Below, one piece after another: positions 1-7,737 of a DNA stretch of 51,260 nt. The translations under genes and the position numbers were made by a program. Under the pieces are notes generated by a model. That model ran no database searches and was not told where the DNA came from. It saw only the letters and a program-made list of their open reading frames with translations. The stretch is taken from contig CAILHX010000025.1 in assembly GCA_903834185.1 (NCBI GenBank), positions 1 to 51,260 on the forward strand, given 5' to 3'. Every line of letters starts with the position of its first letter. Position 1 is the stretch's first letter. This DNA is from an uncultured Methylophilaceae bacterium (GTDB lineage: Bacteria > Pseudomonadota > Gammaproteobacteria > Burkholderiales > Methylophilaceae).

Positions 1-483
1 AAATGGAAATGGGGATATGCTCTTATTGGAATTTTCCTCGCTTTAGTCATATATGCGCTAAATCAAAATCCAAAAGAAGATGCAGCTGCTCCTGAAGAAG
101 CTCCCGCTGCTGCTGCTGCACCTGCTGCTGATTCAGTTATACCAGGGGATACTGCTGCGTCTGCGAATACGCCAGATTCAACCGCTGAAAATTCAACAAA
201 ACAGGAAGTTGGAATTCTTGATAAATATCAAGAGCTGCATAATCAAAAGAGTTATGCAGAATGGACTGAGAGTGACATGATTCAAGCGGTCGAGATATTA
301 GCGAATCCAAAAAGCGAAAAAGATAAGGCTGATTTGGCTAAAGAAGAGCAAGCTGAATTGCAGCAGGATTGTGTTGCAGATGGTTGCATGATTGAACAGA
401 GGGAGTTTAAGGCAGCTAAATTAATTAGGGATGGCAAGGTCAAAAATGCTAACGATGCCTTAGATTACAAAGAAGCTGAGTAG
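1..483 (+). CDS. 5'-truncated membrane-anchored protein of unknown function
   Basis: An open frame runs from the first base of the window (frame 1, AAA TGG AAA) to a TAG at 481-483, giving 160 visible residues; the real start lies outside. It begins with a hydrophobic segment (residues about 5-20, GYALIGIFLALVIYAL) that looks like a transmembrane anchor. An Ala/Pro/Glu-rich low-complexity linker follows (about 27-50), then a charged, probably helical C-terminal half with a small Cys pair (QQDCVADGCM). I do not recognise the family. It is AT-rich and lies next to a tyrosine recombinase, so it is probably cargo of an integrated element. The upstream part would be needed to name it. Confidence 0.65.
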   Translation, partial: KWKWGYALIGIFLALVIYALNQNPKEDAAAPEEAPAAAAAPAADSVIPGDTAASANTPDSTAENSTKQEVGILDKYQELHNQKSYAEWTESDMIQAVEILANPKSEKDKADLAKEEQAELQQDCVADGCMIEQREFKAAKLIRDGKVKNANDALDYKEAE

Positions 484-495
484 TCAGAGTAGCGG

Positions 496-1485
496 CTAAC
501 CTAGCTTTTTTGCTAAATCCTCAGCATTAAAGTGAGTGTAGCGTTTCAACATGGAAAGCGTTTTGTGTCCTGATACAGCCGACAATTCAAGTACGTTCGA
601 TAGCTTTCCTGCCATTTTGGTAATCGCCATGTGACGAAGATCATGGAAATGAAAATCATCAATTAAGGCTCGCTTCGTGGCTTTCATAAAGGCTGCCGCA
701 ACAGCGAAATTGTTTATGGGAAATACTCGACCATCAATGCTGATTGGTAACTGGCTCAGTATTTGAAGCGCTGTCGTGGAGAGTGGTACCGTACGGCTTT
801 CACCGTTTTTGGTTATAGGAAGGTAAGCAATTCTCCGGCCTAGATCGACATTTACCCACAAAAGCGAAAGCAACTCTCCACGTCGCATAGCCGTTTCTAG
901 TGCAAGTTCCACTATCGGTTTCATATATGGGTTTCTGCGATTTGATTTAGTCGCTGCTAGTGCTACAAGTAAACGATTTTTCTCCTCATCATTAAGTATC
1001 CGGTCTCTACCTTTTGGCATAGATGGTTTACGTACCAAGGTTACTGGATTGGTAATGTTTAATTCCCATTCACGCCGTGCATAGTTAATGATGCTAGAAA
1101 AATAACATAGCTCACGAATTACAGTACCTGCCGTGACCATTTTTAAACGATCATCACGATAAGCGGCAATCTTTTGAGAGGTCAGTTCCGTCATGTTAAG
1201 GCTACATATTGGATTTCGTAGCAGTGCGTTTAACCGGAAGGTGTCTTCTTTTGCACTTCTCATTGTTGGAGTGACGAATTTTACGTAGCGAGACACGAGT
1301 TCAGCAAATGTAGTTTTCTGGGCGAGTGTTGTATTGAAATAAACACCCCTATCCATCTCGGTTTCAAGACTGCGTGCCCACTTCTCAGCATCTTGTTTGC
1401 TAATAAAAGACTTTGTTACTGGCGCATGACCTTTACGATTTACTCGGGCTTGCCACTTACCACCACGATTACGGATTGAAGCCAT
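496..1485 (-). CDS. tyrosine-type site-specific recombinase (phage/island integrase)
   Basis: Catalyses integration and excision of a mobile element through a covalent 3'-phosphotyrosine. Of its 329 residues, the N-terminal ~60 form an arm-binding-like region, followed by a core-binding SAM-like domain (about 60-150) and the catalytic domain. Catalytic residues visible: Arg I in TAMRRGE (R201), a beta-hairpin Lys (about K226), HDLRH (H281, R284), SGHK (H307) and the nucleophile Y316 in KRYTH. The ATG at 1485 is chosen because GAGGAG sits 6 nt upstream; the frame also extends to a TTG at 1518 without a better site. It lies 75 bp downstream of moaC on the same strand. No tRNA is beside it, so the attachment site is not obvious. 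The catalytic set is intact. Confidence 0.93.
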   Translation of the reverse strand: MASIRNRGGKWQARVNRKGHAPVTKSFISKQDAEKWARSLETEMDRGVYFNTTLAQKTTFAELVSRYVKFVTPTMRSAKEDTFRLNALLRNPICSLNMTELTSQKIAAYRDDRLKMVTAGTVIRELCYFSSIINYARREWELNITNPVTLVRKPSMPKGRDRILNDEEKNRLLVALAATKSNRRNPYMKPIVELALETAMRRGELLSLLWVNVDLGRRIAYLPITKNGESRTVPLSTTALQILSQLPISIDGRVFPINNFAVAAAFMKATKRALIDDFHFHDLRHMAITKMAGKLSNVLELSAVSGHKTLSMLKRYTHFNAEDLAKKLG

Positions 1486-1499
1486 TCCCTGCTCCTCAT

Positions 1500-1517
1500 T
1501 TGGACAGGAATTGGACA
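1500..1517. repeat. two 7-bp direct repeats TTGGACA, 11 bp apart
   Basis: TTGGACA occurs at 1500-1506 and again at 1511-1517, just upstream of the integrase start codon on the minus strand. A one-helical-turn spacing would put both copies on the same face of the DNA. They could be integrase arm-type sites or an operator for the integrase gene; this is inference from position only. Confidence 0.4.
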
Positions 1518-1560
1518 AACTCGATTTTTACCTTCGCAAAAATTGTTCTATTGTTAGTGA

Positions 1561-2040
1561 CTACTTCTTAGCTAACCAGGGCCCGGACTTGCCACCCGAT
1601 TTTTCCAGCAAGCCGATATCATGCATGGTCATGCCACGATCGACAGCTTTACACATGTCGTAGATGGTCAATAACGCAACACTGGCGGCAGTGAGCGCTT
1701 CCATCTCCACTCCGGTACGGCCTATCGTTTGCGCGGTGACAGTGCAGGTGATTGCAGCCACTTGCTGATTGATGCTGAATTCCACGCCCACCTTTGTCAG
1801 GCTGATGGGATGACATAAAGGAATCAGCTCCGAGGCACGCTTGGAGGCCTGAATAGCAGCGATTCTGGCGATTCCAAGCACATCCCCCTTTTTATTATCG
1901 CCTGCTTGTATCATTGCCAGCGTCTGTGCGTGCATGCGGATGGTGCCGCTTGCCACGGCGATACGTTGCGTTTCCGTTTTATCACCCACGTCCACCATGT
2001 GGGCTTGTCCTGCGGTATCGAAATGTGTGAATTGGGTCAT
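1561..2040 (-). CDS. moaC: cyclic pyranopterin monophosphate synthase MoaC
   Basis: Second step of molybdenum cofactor synthesis: converts 3',8-cyclo-7,8-dihydro-GTP (made by MoaA) to cyclic pyranopterin monophosphate in the cytosol. It has 159 residues, the usual length (E. coli 161). Family residues align at the E. coli positions: K51 (KKGDVLG), H77 (ELIPLCHP), D128 and K131 ([12 protein letters not shown]). The start is taken at MTQF (2040); the frame extends to 2094, but those 18 residues are atypical and lack a ribosome site. No other mo genes are adjacent. It is divergent from the BepA-like gene with a very short gap. Confidence 0.95.
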   Translation of the reverse strand: MTQFTHFDTAGQAHMVDVGDKTETQRIAVASGTIRMHAQTLAMIQAGDNKKGDVLGIARIAAIQASKRASELIPLCHPISLTKVGVEFSINQQVAAITCTVTAQTIGRTGVEMEALTAASVALLTIYDMCKAVDRGMTMHDIGLLEKSGGKSGPWLAKK

Positions 2041-2077
2041 GATTTTGTTCGTGAATATTTCATGAAGGAACTTGGCA

Positions 2078-3526
2078 TTGGATACGTATATCATACCAAG
2101 CGTGAGAATTATTTACCTGTTTACGACGATTGCACTGCTGATGGCTCCAGCCGCGCTGGCTGAGGGCTTGCCGGATCTTGGCGACTACGCACAGACTGTC
2201 TTGACTCCTTTGCAGGAGCAGCGCTTGGGCGAAGAAGCGATGCGCGACATTCGCACCAGCAACGATTTGATAGACGATATCGAGATTACCGATTACATAT
2301 CGGCACTTGGATACAGATTAGCTTCAAATAGCCCGGATAACCGCCAGCTATTCACCTTCTTCGTGTTGTCTGACCCCAGCATCAATGCTTTTGCTTTACC
2401 AGGAGGCTTTGTCGGCATACACACCGGCCTGATCCAGAATACCCGCAGTGAATCAGAGCTTGCCAGTGTGATGTCGCACGAAATCGGGCACGTGGTGCAA
2501 CGTCACATGGCAAGAATGATGGCGCAACAGAAGCAGGACAGAATCCCGTCGCTGGCGATGATGGCAGCTTCGCTGTTACTGGCACTGGGCAGTCCGCAAT
2601 TGGGTCAGGGAGCATTGATCTCAACCGAGGCCGGATTGGTGCAACGCAGTTTGAGCTTTTCTCGTGAAAATGAGCAGGAAGCAGACCGTGTTGGCATGCA
2701 GATTCTCGACAAGGCAGGTTTTGATACGCGCGCCATGCCGGCTTTTTTTGAAACTTTACTGAAAAACGAACGTTTTGATGGTGATGCGCCGGCCTTCCTG
2801 CGCACTCACCCGCTATCTACCGAGCGCATTACCGATATGCGCAACCGGGCAGAACAGAGCCCCTATCGTCAGGTACCGGACAGTATCGAATTCAGTCTGG
2901 TGCGCGCCAAACTACGGGCAATACAAGGCACACCGAATGACACGGTGCGCTATTTCGAAGATGGTTTGCATGAAAAAAAATTTAGTAACGAAGTGGCTCA
3001 GCGTTACGGTCTGGTAGTTGCGTTGTTGCGTGCTCATCATCTGGAGCAAGCGCAACAGGAGTTGGATAAAGTAAGGGAGATGACCCCCAGGCATCCGATG
3101 CTGGAATCGCTGCAAGCGAATATCCTGATCGCCCAGAATAAAAACCAACAAGCGTTAGGGTTGTATAGCGATGCGCTTAAACTGTTCCCGAAAAATCGAG
3201 GCTTGATCTACGGAAATGCCGAGACTTTGTTATCGTTGAACAGATCGCAGGAAGCTTTGGTGTTCCTGGAGAAAGGGCAGCAAGAATATCCGGATGATGA
3301 CCATTTGTACGTGTTGCAGTCGCAGGCATACACACAGCAGCACAAGAATCTGCTTCGTCATCGGGCGCAAGGTGAAGCGTATTATCGGGCTTATGATTTA
3401 CCTGGAGCGATAGAACAGATGGAACTTGCGGTAAACGCAGGAGATGGTGATTTTTATCAGCATTCTATTGTTGAAGCGCGGCTGAAACAGTTACGCCAGC
3501 AATTGGAAGACACTAAAACCAAATAA
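2078..3526 (+). CDS. bepA: periplasmic M48 metalloprotease with TPR domain (BepA/YfgC-like)
   Basis: Zinc endopeptidase and chaperone of the envelope; E. coli BepA acts on LptD and the BAM complex. It has a signal peptide (hydrophobic run then APAALA), an M48 domain with HEIGH (His about 134 and 138) and the third-ligand Glu in [10 protein letters not shown] (about 201), then a C-terminal TPR region (about 270-470). The start is uncertain: TTG at 2078 has AAGGA 8 nt upstream, GTG at 2102 gives a shorter signal peptide without a good ribosome site, and TTG at 2072 also opens the frame. soxY begins 3 nt after its stop, so it may be cotranscribed with soxYZ. Confidence 0.9.
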   Translation: MDTYIIPSVRIIYLFTTIALLMAPAALAEGLPDLGDYAQTVLTPLQEQRLGEEAMRDIRTSNDLIDDIEITDYISALGYRLASNSPDNRQLFTFFVLSDPSINAFALPGGFVGIHTGLIQNTRSESELASVMSHEIGHVVQRHMARMMAQQKQDRIPSLAMMAASLLLALGSPQLGQGALISTEAGLVQRSLSFSRENEQEADRVGMQILDKAGFDTRAMPAFFETLLKNERFDGDAPAFLRTHPLSTERITDMRNRAEQSPYRQVPDSIEFSLVRAKLRAIQGTPNDTVRYFEDGLHEKKFSNEVAQRYGLVVALLRAHHLEQAQQELDKVREMTPRHPMLESLQANILIAQNKNQQALGLYSDALKLFPKNRGLIYGNAETLLSLNRSQEALVFLEKGQQEYPDDDHLYVLQSQAYTQQHKNLLRHRAQGEAYYRAYDLPGAIEQMELAVNAGDGDFYQHSIVEARLKQLRQQLEDTKTK

Positions 3527-3529
3527 AAT

Positions 3530-3988
3530 ATGAATGAGAAGCTCATGAATCGCAGGCGTTTGCTGAAATCGGGTATCGCACTGCTCTCTATGCTCTTGAT
3601 CGCGCCACTGCGAGCGCTTGCCGCGGTATGGAACAGTCAGGCATTTGCGGCAGTGCAGATTGAACAGGCATTGCAAGAGCTTGGGGTTAAGCAGATAGCG
3701 ACCAGTGATCTGATCACGCTGACCGCACCGGATTTTGCGGAAAATGGCGCTATCGTCCAGATAGAGGTGGAAAGTCATATTCCCGGGACGCAAGCCATTG
3801 CCATATTGGCAGAGAAGAATCCGACATCCTTGATTGCCAACTTCATGCTGGAACCCGATACCAGGCCGCACATCATCATTCGTATCAAGCTGGGCGAGAG
3901 CGGATTGCTGAAGGCGGTGATCAAGGCGGGTGATCAATATTTTGTCACTGCAAAATACGTGGAAGTGGCAATAGGCGGGTGTAATTGA
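3530..3988 (+). CDS. soxY: sulfur-oxidation carrier protein SoxY (variant C-terminus)
   Basis: SoxY carries sulfur intermediates on a C-terminal Cys during thiosulfate oxidation, bound to SoxZ in the periplasm. This 152-residue protein has a Tat-type signal (NRRRLLKSG followed by a hydrophobic stretch and an ALA cleavage region) and a SoxY fold with QIEVESHIPGT. The C-terminus is IGGCN: the substrate-binding Cys is present, but the usual GGCGG or GGCG tail is replaced by Cys-Asn. ATG 3530 is used; ATG 3545 (MNRRR) is an alternative that keeps the twin-Arg. It overlaps soxZ (TGATG). No soxA, X, B, C or D lies in the window. Confidence 0.88.
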   Translation: MNEKLMNRRRLLKSGIALLSMLLIAPLRALAAVWNSQAFAAVQIEQALQELGVKQIATSDLITLTAPDFAENGAIVQIEVESHIPGTQAIAILAEKNPTSLIANFMLEPDTRPHIIIRIKLGESGLLKAVIKAGDQYFVTAKYVEVAIGGCN

Positions 3989-4305
3989 TGGGCGACCTGA
4001 TGAAAATCCGTGCCATTGCCAAAAGCGAAGTGACCGAAGTCAAGGTGCTGATGCTGCATCCCATGGAGACCGGTAGGCGAAAAAATGATGCCGGCGAAGC
4101 TATTCCTGCGCATTTCATTCAATTGGTGACCGCTACGCTGAATGGCAGGATCGTATTGCAAGCGCAATGGGGAACAGGGGTTTCCAAGAATCCTTATCTG
4201 ACTTTCTATCTGAGTGATGCCAAGGTCGGTGATGTGGTCGGGGTGAAATGGCAGGATAATCAAGATCAAAGCAATGCCATAGAAGGCAAGGTCTTGGCCG
4301 CTTAG
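3988..4305 (+). CDS. soxZ: sulfur-oxidation protein SoxZ
   Basis: Partner of SoxY; the SoxYZ heterodimer is exported as one unit, so SoxZ needs no signal peptide, and none is seen. It has 105 residues with the SoxZ immunoglobulin-like fold features: HPMETGRRKNDAGE near the N-terminus, IPAHFIQ, and WGTGVSKNPYLTF. ATG 3988 shares one base with the soxY stop; an internal ATG at 4000 (MKIRAIAK) is an alternative. Its 3' end overlaps the end of ampD by 4 bp in convergent orientation. Confidence 0.93.
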   Translation: MGDLMKIRAIAKSEVTEVKVLMLHPMETGRRKNDAGEAIPAHFIQLVTATLNGRIVLQAQWGTGVSKNPYLTFYLSDAKVGDVVGVKWQDNQDQSNAIEGKVLAA

Positions 4306-4880
4306 CCTTTGTTCGATGCACCCCTGTTTGATTCAACCAAGTTCGATTGAAGCATGGACCAATCAAAAAAGTCTCCGGGGTCGGTTTTGCGGCCAGGTGC
4401 AATATCGCTGTGTCCCGCAATGCCGGTGATCGGATAAGCATCCTCCAAAACCGAAATCAACTGGTTAAGTACCACATACTGCGTAGACTCGAATGGTTCG
4501 AAGTCTGAGCCTTCCAGCTCTATGCCGATGGAAAAGTTGTTGCAGTTGTCACGTCCACGCCAGGATGACACCCCAGCATGCCAGGCGCGCTGCAGGCAGG
4601 CAACGAACTGGATCAAGGTGCCGTCGCGGCGGATGAAAAAATGTGCGGATACTTTGCGCTGATAAATCTTGCGATAATAGGGGTGCTCTTCCGAATCCAG
4701 GCAATTGCTGAACAATTGTACGACGCCGTCCCCGCCGTATTGGCTGGGGGGGAGGCTGATGTTATGTATCACCAATAGCTCGATGGCAGTGTTTTCAGGG
4801 CGCGCATCCTGATTCGGCGAGAGTACCTTCCGGGCAGCATGCAACCAACCATCAGTGGAGACGGATGAGTGCTTATCCAT
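4302..4880 (-). CDS. ampD: 1,6-anhydro-N-acetylmuramyl-L-alanine amidase AmpD
   Basis: Cytosolic zinc amidase of cell-wall recycling: cleaves the lactyl-L-Ala bond of anhydro-muropeptides imported from the periplasm. It has 192 residues. Zinc and catalytic residues map onto E. coli AmpD: H39 (VIHNISLPP), H157 and D167 as ligands (AGHSDIAPGRKTDPG), E121 (GIELEG) and K165 as catalytic residues. The substrate loop HAGVSSWRGRDNCN is present. No signal peptide is seen, consistent with a cytosolic enzyme. It is convergent with soxZ and divergent from the exchanger gene. Confidence 0.95.
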   Translation of the reverse strand: MDKHSSVSTDGWLHAARKVLSPNQDARPENTAIELLVIHNISLPPSQYGGDGVVQLFSNCLDSEEHPYYRKIYQRKVSAHFFIRRDGTLIQFVACLQRAWHAGVSSWRGRDNCNNFSIGIELEGSDFEPFESTQYVVLNQLISVLEDAYPITGIAGHSDIAPGRKTDPGDFFDWSMLQSNLVESNRGASNKG

Positions 4881-4915
4881 TAGAATGCGCCATCGTCAGC
4901 CTATTTGGAGAGTCC

Positions 4916-5917
4916 ATGATTTTTGTTGAATTAGTTGCCATGTTGCTGGTGATTTTAATTGCTGCTGAAGTATTTACCAACGGATTGGAACATATAGGCG
5001 AAAAATTAAAAATCTCTGATGGCGTAACAGGTTCCATTTTTGCTGCAGTAGGCACGGCTTTACCCGAAACCCTGGTACCTATTCTGGCATTAACTGTAGG
5101 TACTGCAAACGTCCATGTGAATGAAGAAATCGGAGTGGGTGCAATATTAGGCGCGCCACTGATGCTGTCTACGCTCTCAACCTCCTTGCTGGCGTTTGCG
5201 GTGTTAAAAAAACGAGGCATGAGCGGAGAGTTCACCCCGGAAAGAACCGGGTTGATACGTGACCTTAATTTTTTCATCTCGGCATTCGCTTTTGCTACGT
5301 TGGCTTTATACATTCCGCATACATTGCTCATGGTGCGCGCCACCATAGGTCTGACGCTGGTGCTGATTTATTTTATCTACATCATGCTGACGTTGCGTGC
5401 CTCTTCCGGATTGGTGAAAGGTGGCCACGGTACGGAAGCTGAAGGGCCGATGCTGCTATGCCGACTCGGGCTGCCTAATCATATCGTGGTGATCCTGCTA
5501 CAGCTGGCGCTCGGGGTGATCTTGCTGGTGGCTGGTGCAAAGGGTTTTATTTACGGAGTTGAAACTGCTTCAAAAATGCTGGGTATTTCCACCTTGTTAT
5601 TGTCGCTTCTGATTATCCCGATTGCGACCGAATTACCGGAAAAAGTGAATAGCATTCTGTGGATACGCAGACACAAAGACACGCTGGCGTTTGGTAATAT
5701 CACCGGTGCGATGGTATTTCAGGGAACGTTACTGCCGGCTATCGGCATCATGATGACGCCGTGGGAGCCACGTAAGGAAGTGCTGGCTGGGGTGTTGATC
5801 ACTTTGGTGGCAGCAATCTGGTTGCGCTGGGCTGTGTCACGTGGGCATATCAGGGTGTGGCAAGTCTGGCTGAATGGTGCGCTTTATCTGACCTATCTCG
5901 GTATCGCGCTAAGTTAA
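4916..5917 (+). CDS. CaCA-type cation/Ca2+ exchanger membrane protein
   Basis: Integral membrane protein of 333 residues with about ten hydrophobic segments in two homologous halves. Each half carries an alpha-repeat motif of the Ca2+:cation antiporter family: GTALPETLVP (residues 46-55) and IPIATELPEKVNS (about 236-248), each with the ion-coordinating acidic residue after a helix-breaking Pro. The likely role is Ca2+ or other cation efflux driven by Na+ or H+; the ion is not predictable here. ATG 4916 is chosen because GGAG lies 6 nt upstream; the frame extends to 4865, inside the start of ampD. Transcribed alone. Confidence 0.8.
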   Translation: MIFVELVAMLLVILIAAEVFTNGLEHIGEKLKISDGVTGSIFAAVGTALPETLVPILALTVGTANVHVNEEIGVGAILGAPLMLSTLSTSLLAFAVLKKRGMSGEFTPERTGLIRDLNFFISAFAFATLALYIPHTLLMVRATIGLTLVLIYFIYIMLTLRASSGLVKGGHGTEAEGPMLLCRLGLPNHIVVILLQLALGVILLVAGAKGFIYGVETASKMLGISTLLLSLLIIPIATELPEKVNSILWIRRHKDTLAFGNITGAMVFQGTLLPAIGIMMTPWEPRKEVLAGVLITLVAAIWLRWAVSRGHIRVWQVWLNGALYLTYLGIALS

Positions 5918-5925
5918 AGCCGGAA

Positions 5926-6312
5926 TCAGAGGTTTTCTGAGGTGGTTTGCGTAACGGATTCTGTCGTGTTTTCAACGGGCGTTTCCGCTACAGGCTCAGA
6001 TCTGGGGCGTTGCAGAAAATGAGGCTCTGAACAAAAGTATTGGCCTTGTGTCGCAATGGCTTCATGTTTTGCCGTGACCGTTCCGCATATCGCGCAACTC
6101 ACCATTTCTTCAGCCTCAGCTGCCTTGACAGCTTTGGCGCGGGCTTTGGCCTCTGCTCTGGCGGCCTCAGCTTCGGCGCGAGTCACCTCCATCGCTTCCT
6201 GTGCTTTTTTCTTAGCGTTTTCTATCGCCTTTTGTTCGGAAATACGCATCAGGTCTTTCATCATGGTGATGGCAAACCAAGCGAGTGCGGCGAATATAAT
6301 AAATTCAATCAT
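5926..6312 (-). CDS. PP0621-like small membrane/zinc-ribbon protein
   Basis: 128 residues. An N-terminal membrane segment (MIEFIIFAALAWFAITMM) is followed by an Ala/Glu/Lys-rich helix (about 35-75), probably a coiled coil. A small C-terminal metal-binding-like module follows, CAICG...YFCSEPH, i.e. Cys-x2-Cys and Cys-x2-His, as in PP0621-family proteins. The tail is Pro/Thr/Glu-rich. Function is unknown. The start MIEF at 6312 is preferred because it begins directly with the anchor; the frame extends 12 residues further. It is divergent from the ECF sigma gene, 71 bp away. Confidence 0.7.
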   Translation of the reverse strand: MIEFIIFAALAWFAITMMKDLMRISEQKAIENAKKKAQEAMEVTRAEAEAARAEAKARAKAVKAAEAEEMVSCAICGTVTAKHEAIATQGQYFCSEPHFLQRPRSEPVAETPVENTTESVTQTTSENL

Positions 6313-6383
6313 GGGCGCATTGTACCCATAAAACGCTACTTGTCTCAATAACTAGCTGATGAACTGCTATCATCTCGTTGAAT

Positions 6384-6944
6384 ATGGCGACTTCTAAAGA
6401 ATTATCGGACTTTCTGGCGCAAGTTGAGCGACGTGCCTTCAAACAGGCTGCTTATGCTGTGCGTGACGATCACACCGCACTGGACATCGTGCAGGATGCC
6501 ATGATGCGTTTGGCCGAGAAATATGGAACACGGCCAGCTACAGAGTTTCCGATGCTGTTTCAGCGCATACTGCAAAATGCCATACTTGATCATTTCAGAC
6601 GCAACAAGGTTCGTAGTCTGTGGACAACACTTTTTTCATCTTTTTCCAGCGGAGATGATGACGAAGAATATGACCTGTTGGAAACTTTGGCGGGAGAGGG
6701 TGCTAAGGCCGATGATCCTGAAGTGACGCTGGATCGAGCGCAAACCATGAAGTTGATCGAAACCGCGATAAGCAGACTGCCTTCGCGTCAACGCGAAGCC
6801 TTCGTATTGCGTTATTGGCAAGAACTGGACGTTGCAGAAACCGCGAATATCATGGGATGCTCTCAAGGCAGCGTCAAAACTCATTGTTCCCGCGCAGTGC
6901 ATACATTGTCAGCATTGCTACAGGCAAAAGGAGTGCAACTATGA
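6384..6944 (+). CDS. ECF-type RNA polymerase sigma factor
   Basis: 186 residues, the size of group IV sigma factors. Region 2 is seen in DDHTALDIVQDAMMRLAEKY through FQRILQNAILDHFRR (about 25-75), with an acidic linker (SGDDDEEYDLLE). Region 4 helix-turn-helix is LPSRQREAFVLRYW...VAETANIMGCSQGSVKTHCSRA (about 130-175). It directs RNA polymerase to a specific promoter set. It is the first gene of a four-gene overlapping operon; the next gene starts inside its stop (ATGA), so the downstream membrane protein is a candidate anti-sigma. ATG 6384 is used; a TTG two codons upstream is possible. Confidence 0.92.
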   Translation: MATSKELSDFLAQVERRAFKQAAYAVRDDHTALDIVQDAMMRLAEKYGTRPATEFPMLFQRILQNAILDHFRRNKVRSLWTTLFSSFSSGDDDEEYDLLETLAGEGAKADDPEVTLDRAQTMKLIETAISRLPSRQREAFVLRYWQELDVAETANIMGCSQGSVKTHCSRAVHTLSALLQAKGVQL

Positions 6945-7345
6945 AAAGCCACGTGACAAAAGAACTGACACCACAACAGCTAGCAAAAGTCTTACAGCTG
7001 CTCGATGACAGCTTGAAACAGATAGATCACAAGACGTTGAGAGAACTTGAACAATCGCGCAAGCAAGCGGTTGCCGTCCTGGAAAACAGTCCCCGTGTTG
7101 CAGAGTCACAACCGGCAGTAACAGGGTTGAGGTACGCCCTACAGCTCTCACCGCACGGCAATTACCGTCGCTGGGTAATGGCATTGGTCATGCTGACGGT
7201 CTTTTCAGGGTTTTTTGGCTCCAAGTTCCTCCGTAACAATGGATCGATTGATACAGATACTTTGGTATTAGCCTCTGAATTACCCCCAGAGGCCTACACT
7301 GACAAGGAGTTTGTTGCATGGTTAGAACATACCTCGCGCTTGTGA
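6941..7345 (+). CDS. DUF3619-like membrane protein, candidate anti-sigma factor
   Basis: 134 residues: a charged cytosolic N-terminal helical part (KELTPQQLAKVLQLLDDSLKQI), one membrane span (about 79-95, WVMALVMLTVFSGFFGS), and an acidic C-terminal tail (LASELPPEAYTDKEFVAWL). It resembles the DUF3619 family that follows ECF sigma genes in betaproteobacteria. Its topology and 4-nt overlap with the sigma gene fit an anti-sigma role, but no zinc-anti-sigma motif is visible, so this is inference. The next gene starts 28 nt before its end. Confidence 0.8.
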   Translation: MKSHVTKELTPQQLAKVLQLLDDSLKQIDHKTLRELEQSRKQAVAVLENSPRVAESQPAVTGLRYALQLSPHGNYRRWVMALVMLTVFSGFFGSKFLRNNGSIDTDTLVLASELPPEAYTDKEFVAWLEHTSRL

Positions 7346-7737
7346 TCCTGGGGTTGAGTGCGTTTGCCCAGGCCGCAAATGATCCCGGTTGGGCTCAGTT
7401 GAGTGAGGCTGATCGTCAGGTGCTGGCTCCGCTCGGGTCGGAATGGGATAGTTTACGTCCGTGGCAGCGTGAAAAAATGCTCAATATTGCGCACGACTAT
7501 CCCAAAATGACCACAGAACAAAAACAGCGTGTACAGCAACGACTTGAGAATTGGAGCCGCATGACGCCCTATGAACGCGAAAATATACGCAAGGAGTATC
7601 AACAATTCAAAGCGTTATCGCCAGCAAGGCAGGAGGCTCTGCGTCACACCTGGCAAGAATATAGCAAATTATCTGAATCCGAACGGCATAAGCTGTTGAT
7701 GGACGCCGAGCCGCCAGAATACGATTTGGGTAATTGA
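7318..7737 (+). CDS. secreted DUF3106 protein built from six 18-residue repeats
   Basis: 139 residues with a signal peptide (YLALVILGLSAFAQA). From W25 to about residue 128 the protein is six consecutive repeats of exactly 18 residues, starting at W25, W43, Y61, W79, F97 and Y115 (first four residues WAQL, WDSL, YPKM, WSRM, FKAL, YSKL). The shared pattern is aromatic-x2-Leu/Met, a basic or Gln residue at offset 8, and an aliphatic residue at offset 11. It matches the DUF3106 family, of unknown function. It is predicted periplasmic and helical, rich in Arg, Glu and Gln. AAGGAG sits 7 nt before ATG 7318. Third gene of the sigma operon. Confidence 0.85.
   Translation: MVRTYLALVILGLSAFAQAANDPGWAQLSEADRQVLAPLGSEWDSLRPWQREKMLNIAHDYPKMTTEQKQRVQQRLENWSRMTPYERENIRKEYQQFKALSPARQEALRHTWQEYSKLSESERHKLLMDAEPPEYDLGN

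Noticed and set aside
80-280. 66-residue Leu-rich frame at the left edge
   Set aside because: Out of frame with the longer open frame 1-483, whose anchor and linker make better protein sense; Leu-richness comes from reading GCT/GCA repeats in another frame.
3971-3990. Possible frameshift hiding a canonical SoxY GGCGG tail
   Set aside because: Reading the other frames across the stop gives no GGCGG, and the TGATG overlap with soxZ looks natural; the IGGCN end is taken as real.
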